5,770 nt of DNA from Candidatus Bathyarchaeota archaeon (lineage in GTDB: Archaea; Thermoproteota; Bathyarchaeia; Hecatellales; Hecatellaceae). Shown piece by piece: positions 1 to 5,293 of this stretch. The position numbers and the translations under genes are program-made. The stretch spans positions 1-5,770 of the forward strand of contig DAOVDL010000042.1 in NCBI GenBank assembly GCA_030669485.1. Reading direction: 5' to 3'. The notes below the pieces were generated by a model, which was not told where the DNA came from, ran no database searches, and saw only the letters and a list, made by a program, of their open reading frames with translations. Numbering within the stretch: position 1 is the first letter of the stretch; each line of letters opens with the position of its first letter.

Positions 1-1401
1 GGCCACAGCGTCGACGTACCTTATCCCAGTTGAGACGCCTTTGCTCCTTGCCTCACTGACCATTGGTTTGGAGTCAAATCCGCTCTCCGGGATGCCGAGG
101 ATGTTGCCTTGGTGGATGTAGATTGTGTTAAGGGCAGCTGGACCTAGAAGCTTGGTTCCCTCATCTGACTCATATACGTGGACCTCGATCTCCTTGCCCA
201 GAAGCCTCCCTTGGTAGGCTTGGAACTCACAGGGGCTTGCGTCCTCCGCGTGGCGGAGGGCAGTTTGAACTATAGCCTCCTTGAGTTTCTGTCCCTCCTC
301 TGTTGAGGGGGTTCGGTTTAAGCCTATCATCTCCGCCAGCTCTTGATCCGTGTATTCTATCTCTCCGTAGATTTGGGGGAAGGTGAGCCTGCGGATGTCA
401 TCTTCGCCTTGGAGAAGCATGGCTATCCGTTCGACGCCGAAGCCGACGTTGAAGACAGGCCATCGTATGCCGTAGTTTGCGAGGGCGACGGGTGAGTAGA
501 AGCCGAGGTCTCCAAGTTCAACCCAGTCGTCTCCATACTTGACGAAGATCTCCATCTCTGTGCCTGGGGCATAGTACTTGCTGGTAGCCTTCTTAACCTC
601 GAACTTTGCGTCTTTGAATCCGAGGTCTGTGAGAACTGTTTTAGTCAGCTCTGTTCCATCTTCAAGGGTAAGATCCTCTGCCATCAATGCGATGGATGTG
701 ACTTGAGACTCGTAGAGGTGCAGGGGGTCAAGCCGCTGCTCCCGCCTGTACTTGACTCCTATGGAGAAGAGCTTCAGGGGCAGAGGCCTCTTATCTTGAA
801 GCCTCGCCAAGATGGGAAACCATAGGGCAGTCATATGTGACCTCAATATGAGGCGGGTGGGTTTAGGCTTCAGCTTCACCAGTTCTGGGAAGAGGCTGAG
901 TGTAGCCGTTGCCTGCTCGGTCTGAACCTGCAGTCGGCTGATCATCTCGTCAACTAGGTTATCCCCCTCTATCTGCCCCTCCTTATAATCCCTGAAGATT
1001 TTACGCAGCTTCTTCCTCTGCTCCTCGTCGAATCCGGGGATTATCTGCTCTATCGCCTTCACTGTTTCCTTCTTTAGCCCTAGGTCTGGGCGCGGCAGTT
1101 CAGCAAGGTAGAAGCATCTATCCAGGATCACTGGGGCCTCGGGGCCGTATTGCTTGTAGACTTCTGCCTCTTCTAGGATTGTGGGGTTGACAAGCTCCTC
1201 AAGTCCGAGGGATAGAAGGGTGTTCCTAAGTTTCCAAGCTAGATCTACTACGGGGTGGCCTCTGCCGCCTTCTCCTCTTCCCCACTTCAACGTTTTTCCT
1301 TTCAGTTTGAGAAGGTTGGCTGTCTCTAGCCATGTCTTTTCAAAGTTCTTCTCAGCATCTTTCTTTATCTTCTTAACATCGAATTTGACCGTGAGAGTCA
1401 C
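1..1401 (-). CDS. sepS: O-phosphoseryl-tRNA synthetase (SepRS), C-terminus cut by window edge
   Basis: This class II aminoacyl-tRNA synthetase charges tRNA-Cys with O-phosphoserine in the cytosol. SepCysS, not in this window, then converts the product to Cys-tRNA. I read 467 residues. The family is about 535 long, so roughly the last 70 residues, part of the C-terminal anticodon-binding region, lie beyond base 1. Landmarks are the N-terminal FEKTW (20-24), motif 1 region GLEELVNP (66-73), YGPEA-VILDRCFYL (85-99), RSHMT (187-191), motif 2 FSIGVKYRREQ (212-222), YSPVAL (302-307), motif 3 GFGVERIAM (320-328) and, near the cut, LLGPAALN and TGIRYVDA. These match the Methanococcus enzyme as I recall it, in order and spacing. 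GTG at 1401 is the only ATG/GTG/TTG in frame between the upstream stop and the conserved region. The gene follows the translin gene by 22 nt, in the same operon. An oddity is that one of three known phosphate-contact positions is Val (residue 234). Confidence 0.93.
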   Translation of the reverse strand, partial: MTLTVKFDVKKIKKDAEKNFEKTWLETANLLKLKGKTLKWGRGEGGRGHPVVDLAWKLRNTLLSLGLEELVNPTILEEAEVYKQYGPEAPVILDRCFYLAELPRPDLGLKKETVKAIEQIIPGFDEEQRKKLRKIFRDYKEGQIEGDNLVDEMISRLQVQTEQATATLSLFPELVKLKPKPTRLILRSHMTALWFPILARLQDKRPLPLKLFSIGVKYRREQRLDPLHLYESQVTSIALMAEDLTLEDGTELTKTVLTDLGFKDAKFEVKKATSKYYAPGTEMEIFVKYGDDWVELGDLGFYSPVALANYGIRWPVFNVGFGVERIAMLLQGEDDIRRLTFPQIYGEIEYTDQELAEMIGLNRTPSTEEGQKLKEAIVQTALRHAEDASPCEFQAYQGRLLGKEIEVHVYESDEGTKLLGPAALNTIYIHQGNILGIPESGFDSKPMVSEARSKGVSTGIRYVDAVA

Positions 1402-1423
1402 CCTCTTCCAGGCAGTGGGAAGC

Positions 1424-2107
1424 CTATCTGCTGCGTCTACGAGGCTTACTGTGCTGCTCTCTTGCTCTTCCCTCCATACGCTTTAACGATGTCTCTAGGT
1501 GTTTACGTCTCCGCTCAAGTATGACGTCGCCGCTTGTCAGCTCGACTAGGCGTCGACCTACATCGCATTTATGTCTCAGGTTTGGGAGCACTGAGAAGAC
1601 ATGTTCGTTTAGGCTCACCAGCTCGTTGTAGATGTCTTCCATGAGTTGAGAGGCGCGTTCAGCAGCCTCAACATCGCCGTCGTTGATGGCGCCCAAGGTT
1701 CTTCGTCTCAGTTCTCCCACTACATCGGCGAGCCCTAGGACGTATGCCTCAGATGTGACCCCTATCTCGCTTGGGTTTGGGTACTTTCCCTTCTTAACCA
1801 ACTTTAAGAGTATAGAGGCCTCGGCGTATTCTTGGCTGGCGTTGTAGAGGGCGCCGCTGTTCTGAAGGTTGGGTGTGGGTGCTAGGATCTTTAAGGTCTT
1901 TTTCAGAAGTGTCTCCGCTGTTCCCACAAGTCTTTCAGCCTTTTTGATGTTTCCTCGATGGATGAGCATGATGGATTCTTTTGAGAGGCGGTTTATCTTC
2001 CTTGAGTTGGTGATCATCCTCTCCCTTAGGCTGCTCTTGGATCTGAGTTCTGTCTTTATTTCTCTTAGAACTTTTTTCGGGGAAGTTTCATTCAATGTTC
2101 TTCTCAC
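1424..2107 (-). CDS. Translin family protein, Trax-like; probable RNA nuclease
   Basis: This 227-residue, all-helical protein belongs to the archaeal translin family. Characterised relatives are human Translin/TRAX (C3PO) and the Archaeoglobus Trax-like octamer, which form hollow cages that bind and cut RNA. Family signatures are RKINRLSKESIMLIHRG (36-52), ALYNASQEYAEA (86-97), YVLGLADVVGELRR (122-135), INDGD (141-145) and DVGRRLVE (182-189). The QEYxEA glutamates (E93, E96) and the LADxxGEL acidic residues (D128, E132) resemble the catalytic set of TRAX rather than non-catalytic Translin, so an active nuclease is inferred. The C-terminal tail (208-227) is arginine-rich. The start is GTG at 2107, whose bases overlap the taw1 stop as GTGA. 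I see no clear Shine-Dalgarno motif, so translational coupling is likely. The next in-frame ATG (residue 31) would remove part of the first conserved helix. Cellular substrate is unknown; small RNA or tRNA fragments are a guess from family and neighbours. Confidence 0.86.
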   Translation of the reverse strand: MRRTLNETSPKKVLREIKTELRSKSSLRERMITNSRKINRLSKESIMLIHRGNIKKAERLVGTAETLLKKTLKILAPTPNLQNSGALYNASQEYAEASILLKLVKKGKYPNPSEIGVTSEAYVLGLADVVGELRRRTLGAINDGDVEAAERASQLMEDIYNELVSLNEHVFSVLPNLRHKCDVGRRLVELTSGDVILERRRKHLETSLKRMEGRAREQHSKPRRRSR

Positions 2108-3063
2108 AACTTTATCGGTTTCTTTAGGCGGCTGAGCAGAACCACCCTGCTGCTTGTCTGCTCATCTATAATCTTGTAACCTGTCAGGCTGCTCAGCTCC
2201 TCGGCGAAGGCTTTAACCTCGCGGTGGGTGGGCATATTCTCAAATTTTAATCTCTTTCGGGAGAAGCCAACGTAAAAGTATGACTTCGCCTCAACATAGG
2301 TGCTGTCTGCCTTATCGATAAGCTTTGCGTATCCCTCAGCCTTATCCATGTTCAGGCCTTGAGTCAAGGTTAGCCTCAGGACGGTTGGGCAGTTGAAGCT
2401 GCTGAGAAGTTCGAGTGATTGAATTACATTCCGCCAGGCTGTTGGGGATTTTGGTTTACAGGCCTTGGTGAATGTCTCCTCATCGGGGGCGTGGAGGGAG
2501 ACGTATAGTTGAGTTGGCTCCTGGCTCAGCTTGCTCAGGGCTTGGGGGAGGACGCCGTTGGTGACGAGGAAAGTGGTCATGCCTCGGCTGTGGAACTCCT
2601 CTATCAGCTCGCTGAGGTGGGGGTAGAGGGTGGGCTCTCCGGTGAGGCTTATGGCTGCGTGGCTGGGGTTAAGTGCCTCTTGATATCGCTTCGGATCCAC
2701 CAGTTTATGCTTCTTGTAGCCGCTGAGGATCTGTCTCTGAGCCTTTATGCTGCCGTCCACTATTAGGTCTGGGCTGTCGGTGTAGGGGATGGTTATCTCG
2801 TCTGTTGTAGGGTTGAACCCTAGGTCCTCAGGCTGGATACGCCAGCAGTGGAGGCAGCGTAGCTGGCATTGGTAGGCTACGGGGGTCATCTGGAGGCAGC
2901 GGTGGGACTGGATGCCGTAGAACTTCTGCTTGTAGCAGACGCGTGAGTGGACTAGGCTCTGGTGAAGCCATCTGCACTTCTTCACCGCGGAGTGTGCCCC
3001 TACGAGGTGGTATTTTTCACGCCTCATCTTGGCGGTCAGCTGTTCCATGAACGGTTGTTGCAT
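2104..3063 (-). CDS. taw1: tRNA 4-demethylwyosine synthase (Taw1/TYW1), radical SAM
   Basis: This radical SAM enzyme condenses pyruvate carbons with m1G37 of tRNA-Phe to form the tricyclic 4-demethylwyosine (imG-14), the first committed step of wyosine synthesis after Trm5. It has 319 residues, close to the M. jannaschii enzyme, and lacks the flavodoxin domain of eukaryotic TYW1. The radical SAM cluster motif is C66-x3-C70-x2-C73-W. A second-cluster set, C30, C43 and C56, has the same spacing as recalled for M. jannaschii (C26, C39, C52). K45 in CYKQKFYG corresponds to a lysine proposed to act on pyruvate. SAM-binding SLTGEPTLYPHL (139-150), FLVTNG (165-170) and the C-terminal YVGFSRKRL (264-272) also match. 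ATG at 3063 is chosen because it sits a few bases after the start point predicted from the TATA-like box at 3091-3098. ATGs at residues 6 and 13 are possible but would trim the N-terminus. It is the first gene of the operon. Confidence 0.94.
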   Translation of the reverse strand: MQQPFMEQLTAKMRREKYHLVGAHSAVKKCRWLHQSLVHSRVCYKQKFYGIQSHRCLQMTPVAYQCQLRCLHCWRIQPEDLGFNPTTDEITIPYTDSPDLIVDGSIKAQRQILSGYKKHKLVDPKRYQEALNPSHAAISLTGEPTLYPHLSELIEEFHSRGMTTFLVTNGVLPQALSKLSQEPTQLYVSLHAPDEETFTKACKPKSPTAWRNVIQSLELLSSFNCPTVLRLTLTQGLNMDKAEGYAKLIDKADSTYVEAKSYFYVGFSRKRLKFENMPTHREVKAFAEELSSLTGYKIIDEQTSSRVVLLSRLKKPIKL

Positions 3064-3070
3064 AGCTTCA

Positions 3071-3090
3071 CTGTCCAGTTTAGTGTACAG
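3071..3090. promoter_or_regulatory. Imperfect inverted repeat at the taw1 start point (possible operator)
   Basis: The arms CTGTCCA (3071-3077) and TGTACAG (3084-3090) are inverted repeats with one mismatch and a 6-base spacer. The site lies between the TATA-like box and the taw1 ATG, where a repressor dimer would block initiation. The arms are short and could be chance. Confidence 0.25.
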
Positions 3091-3098
3091 AATATAAC
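3091..3098 (-). promoter_or_regulatory. TATA-like box for the taw1 operon
   Basis: Read on the minus strand this is GTTATATT. Its centre is about 31 nt before the taw1 ATG. With the usual archaeal distance of 24-27 nt to the start point, transcription would begin 4-8 nt before the ATG, giving an almost leaderless mRNA. That fits the absence of a Shine-Dalgarno motif before taw1. No strong BRE is visible. Confidence 0.5.
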
Positions 3099-3142
3099 AT
3101 GAAACAGAAAATTAAAAGGTGCTGAAAACTCAACGGTTATGG

Positions 3143-3162
3143 GTGGGAACCCCTGTTTCCAC
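3143..3162 (+). repeat. GC-rich inverted repeat in the divergent intergenic region
   Basis: GTGGGAA (3143-3149) pairs with TTTCCAC (3156-3162) over seven positions, one of them G-U, around the loop CCCCTG. A run of seven A follows at 3171-3177, so it is not a plus-strand terminator, and it lies upstream of both predicted promoters. Its role is unknown. Confidence 0.35.
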
Positions 3163-3192
3163 TGCAATACAAAAAAATTAGTACTTGAAAAA

Positions 3193-3209
3193 TACCTACT
3201 ATATAGGTA
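3193..3209. promoter_or_regulatory. TATA-like box within a perfect 6-bp inverted repeat
   Basis: TACCTA (3193-3198) and TAGGTA (3204-3209) are perfect inverted repeats separated by CTATA. The TATA-like core CTATATAG (3199-3206) is inside the palindrome and about 29 nt before the TTG start of the coiled-coil gene. This looks like a promoter for that gene, and the symmetry suggests a regulator could compete with TBP here (inference). Confidence 0.5.
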
Positions 3210-3219
3210 AAGTGTTGAT

Positions 3220-3224
3220 GGTGA
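3220..3224 (+). promoter_or_regulatory. Ribosome-binding site deciding a TTG start
   Basis: GGTGA matches the archaeal anti-Shine-Dalgarno sequence and stands 7 nt before the TTG at 3232. It supports this start, because no ATG or GTG occurs in frame between the upstream stop at 3208-3210 and the conserved reading frame. Confidence 0.6.
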
Positions 3225-3231
3225 AATAAAT

Positions 3232-5181
3232 TTGCCGAAAAAAACTTCATCAACTAAGAAGAAGGCAGCTAAGGCAGAGGAGCATCCAGCTGTTAAGCAT
3301 TGGAAGGCAAAGGTTCAGGAGTTAGAGGCTAAGCTCAGTGAGTCTGTTCATAAGAGTCATCTGGCGAAGGCTGAGGCTGAATTTAACACTGAGATTAAGA
3401 AGATGGAGAAGAAGCTTGTTGGTTCTCTGCCGGGACATAAGGCTAGAGTTCTTCAAAAAAGAGCGAAGACGCATGAGGTAACGGTTAAAAAGTTAAAGGC
3501 TGATCTTGCTAAATCCGTTCCGAAGGCTGAGGTAGCAGTCAAGATTAAACATCTGAATAAGAGCAGGAAAGATCTGAATGATAAGCTTGCGGCTCTTCAG
3601 GCGAAATTTGCCAACGCTGTACCCAAAGCTGATTTTGATACAAAGATCGCCCAGTTTAAGGCTAAAGACCAGAAGCGTGAAGTGAAGCTTGCGAGATCCT
3701 TTGCTGAAGTTGGTAAGCTGAAGGGGCGGCTTGGCAGGGCTGAAGCCCGGTTGGCTAAGTCGGTGCCGAAGAGCAAGGCTAATTCTCTGCAAGGAACTAT
3801 AGACCGGCTTACTGATCAGTTGAAGACGGTTGAAGGTGAAGCGAAGGTTAAGGTTCAAGAACTTGAAGAGAAACTGGCAAAGTCAGTCCCCAAAGTTGAG
3901 CTTGAGAACGCCAGAGCAAGGGTGCTTGAGGTTGAGAACAAGCTGATCAACTCTGTGCCTAAGGATGAGGCTGAAGCAAAGGCGCAGCAACTTAAGGACC
4001 AGCTCTCTGAGCTTCAAAATAAGCTCAAGGGAATGGTGTCTAAAACCGAGCTTGAAGCAGCAACGGGCAAAGTTAAGGAGCTGGAAAAAAGAATCTGGGA
4101 AACTGAAACGAGGTTAAGCGAATCTACACCTAAGGAAGAAGCCAGCCGGATGAGGAAACAGATCAAGGATCTTCAGAGCCAGGCATCTAAGCTGAATGAG
4201 ACGCTAGAGGTAGAGAAGGATAAAAGGGCGGAAGTGGAAGCGAAGTTGGCGGAAGGAAGGCAGCGCCTCGAAAAGATGGTTCCAAAAAGCAAACTTGAAG
4301 CTGCAACAGCAAAGGTTGGGGAGTTGGAAGCGAGGGTCTCTGAAACCGAAGCGAAGTTGGAGGAGATGGTTCCGAAGGCAGAGCTTGAGGCCTCAGCTGA
4401 GAAGGTTCGTGAGTTAGAGGCGAGGTACTGGGAGACAGCAACAAAGCTGAACGAGTCCACACCGAAGGAGGAAGCTGAACAGATGAGGGCGAAGATCGCG
4501 GAGCTTGAAGAGCAGCTGGAGGAAGGAAGGCGTCGCTTCGAAGAGATGGTTCCAAAGGATGCGCTTGAAGCCGCAATAGCCAAGGTGGCGGAGCTGGAAG
4601 CAAAAATCGCAGAGTTGGAGGAGGAGGTATCCAAGCTTGACCGGATGAGAGAGAGGGTTTCAGAGCTTGGAGGCCAAGTATCTGCGATGAAGGCAGAAAT
4701 TGGAGAGATGCCGCCCGAACCGGAAGAGGCAGAGGTGGAAGAGAAGCCAACTGACGAGAAGCCGGCTGAAGAGGAAATGGGCGAGAAGACACCTGAAGGG
4801 GAAGCGGCGGAGGCAGAGGTAGAAGAGAGGCCAACTGAAGAGGAACGCGGGCTAGAGGGAGAGATGGAGGAGAAGCCAGCTGAGGAGGAGCAGAAACCGG
4901 TTGAGGAAGAACCTGAGCCAGAAGCAGTGATAGAGAAGAGACCAGCTGAGGAAGAACGTGAGACAGCGCCAGAGATGGAGCAGAAGCCAGCAGAAGAGGA
5001 AATGGGTGAGAAGACACCTGAAGGAGAAGAGGCAGAGGCAGAGGTGGAAGAGAAGCCCGCTGAAGAAAAACTGATAGAAGAGAGGCCAGCTGAAGGGGAA
5101 GAGGTGGAAGAGAAGCCAACTGAAGAGAAGCCAGCTGAAGAGAAGCCAGCTGAAGAGGAACGTGAGCCGGGCAGCTGGTAG
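3232..5181 (+). CDS. Long coiled-coil protein with repeated VPK breaks and acidic Glu/Pro/Lys tail, function unknown
   Basis: I do not recognise a named family. The 649 residues have no cysteine, no signal peptide and no membrane segment, so the protein is probably cytosolic. Residues 1-20 are a Lys/Ser/Ala-rich basic head. Residues 21-490 are a coiled coil interrupted by S/M/A-V/T-P-K motifs with the proline at 97, 131, 179, 220, 243, 300, 351, 381, 411 and 441, plus degenerate copies near 40, 67, 158 and 270. The last copies are exactly 30 residues apart. Residues 268-352 and 379-442 are an internal duplication. Residues 491-649 form a disordered-looking tail of EKPAEE-like units. By my count residues 1-180 carry about +28 net charge and 491-649 about -50. 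It starts with TTG behind GGTGA, has its own promoter and a terminator. SMC-like similarity would be only the coiled coil, since no ATP-binding motif is visible. A structural, scaffold or nucleoid-associated role is possible but unproven. Confidence 0.88.
   Translation: MPKKTSSTKKKAAKAEEHPAVKHWKAKVQELEAKLSESVHKSHLAKAEAEFNTEIKKMEKKLVGSLPGHKARVLQKRAKTHEVTVKKLKADLAKSVPKAEVAVKIKHLNKSRKDLNDKLAALQAKFANAVPKADFDTKIAQFKAKDQKREVKLARSFAEVGKLKGRLGRAEARLAKSVPKSKANSLQGTIDRLTDQLKTVEGEAKVKVQELEEKLAKSVPKVELENARARVLEVENKLINSVPKDEAEAKAQQLKDQLSELQNKLKGMVSKTELEAATGKVKELEKRIWETETRLSESTPKEEASRMRKQIKDLQSQASKLNETLEVEKDKRAEVEAKLAEGRQRLEKMVPKSKLEAATAKVGELEARVSETEAKLEEMVPKAELEASAEKVRELEARYWETATKLNESTPKEEAEQMRAKIAELEEQLEEGRRRFEEMVPKDALEAAIAKVAELEAKIAELEEEVSKLDRMRERVSELGGQVSAMKAEIGEMPPEPEEAEVEEKPTDEKPAEEEMGEKTPEGEAAEAEVEERPTEEERGLEGEMEEKPAEEEQKPVEEEPEPEAVIEKRPAEEERETAPEMEQKPAEEEMGEKTPEGEEAEAEVEEKPAEEKLIEERPAEGEEVEEKPTEEKPAEEKPAEEEREPGSW
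4033..4557 (+). repeat. Internal duplication of the coiled-coil gene (111-codon offset)
   Basis: Residues 268-352 and 379-442 repeat the same order: MV[S/P]K-x-ELEA, a Trp-Glu-Thr site (W289 and W400), ES/ST-PKEEA (298 and 409) and a GR-R-F/L-E-MVPK end (349 and 439). The first three landmarks are offset by exactly 111 residues. The last is offset by 90, because the first copy holds 21 extra residues, three heptads. Confidence 0.7.
4762..5058 (+). repeat. Direct repeat of a 72-nt tail segment, 225 nt apart
   Basis: 4762-4833 and 4987-5058 encode the same PAEEEMGEKTPEGE-type segment (residues 511-534 and 586-609). By my count 63 of 72 bases agree, and most differences are silent. This indicates a fairly recent copying event within the tail, followed by selection on the protein. 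Confidence 0.75.
5107..5151 (+). repeat. Three tandem 15-nt units (EEKP[T/A]) near the 3' end
   Basis: The unit GAAGAGAAGCCARCT occurs three times without a gap and encodes EEKPT, EEKPA, EEKPA. It is the cleanest part of a longer array of degenerate EKPAEE units (about 4740-5160) and would be prone to slippage in steps of five codons without breaking the frame. Confidence 0.8.
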
Positions 5182-5210
5182 CCTAGCTATCTTAATGTAA
5201 CCGACATTTA

Positions 5211-5251
5211 GAGCAGGGTTGGGTCCCCACCTCATCCCTGTTCCGATTTTT
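5211..5251 (+). terminator. Hairpin plus T-run terminator after the coiled-coil gene
   Basis: GAGCAGGG (5211-5218) pairs with CCCTGTTC (5236-5243) over eight positions with one G-U pair, and the loop contains a further GGG/CCC pairing. A run of five T follows at 5247-5251, about 30-70 nt after the TAG stop. The T-run fits archaeal intrinsic termination, with the hairpin as possible support. It separates the coiled-coil gene from the phosphoesterase. Confidence 0.5.
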
Positions 5252-5283
5252 ACCAAATGCAAACTAATTGAGTACGGACAGTT

Positions 5284-5288
5284 GGTGA
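5284..5288 (+). promoter_or_regulatory. Ribosome-binding site for the metallophosphoesterase
   Basis: GGTGA with a 5-nt spacer to the ATG at 5294 supports that start. I see no convincing TATA box between the terminator and this site. Confidence 0.65.
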
Positions 5289-5293
5289 CAGAA

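Noticed and set aside
1181..1486. 101-codon plus-strand open frame over the sepS start
   Set aside because: It is antisense to conserved synthetase residues and has Ser/Phe-rich composition typical of a shadow frame.
1424..2107. SepCysE, the helical SepRS-SepCysS scaffold, as identity of the gene next to sepS
   Set aside because: The position is tempting, but the sequence motifs (QEYxEA, LGLADxxGELRR, DVGRRLVE) are those of the translin/Trax family.
1869..2135. 88-codon plus-strand open frame over the translin gene
   Set aside because: Antisense to conserved translin helices, with no independent support.
2509..2766. 85-codon plus-strand open frame over taw1
   Set aside because: Antisense to the conserved SLTGEPT and VTNG region of Taw1.
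3064..3231. Small RNA, C/D-box RNA or tRNA in the divergent intergenic region
   Set aside because: The hairpin at 3143-3162 is short, no C box plus D box pair is placed correctly, and no cloverleaf can be folded. Promoter elements explain much of the region.
3493..3858. 121-codon minus-strand open frame inside the coiled-coil gene
   Set aside because: No recognisable motif or start signal, and the plus-strand frame is clearly the coding one by its repeats.
4187..5119. Long open frame on the minus strand across the coiled-coil gene (310 codons), with others at 4173-4634 and 4852-5262
   Set aside because: Their products are low-complexity Leu/Pro/Ser or Phe/Leu/Trp strings, complements of the Glu/Lys/Ala codons of the real gene, with no domain or ribosome-binding site.
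3232..5181. SMC or Rad50-like ATPase
   Set aside because: There is no Walker A, Walker B or ABC signature at either end, and the resemblance would be coiled-coil composition only.
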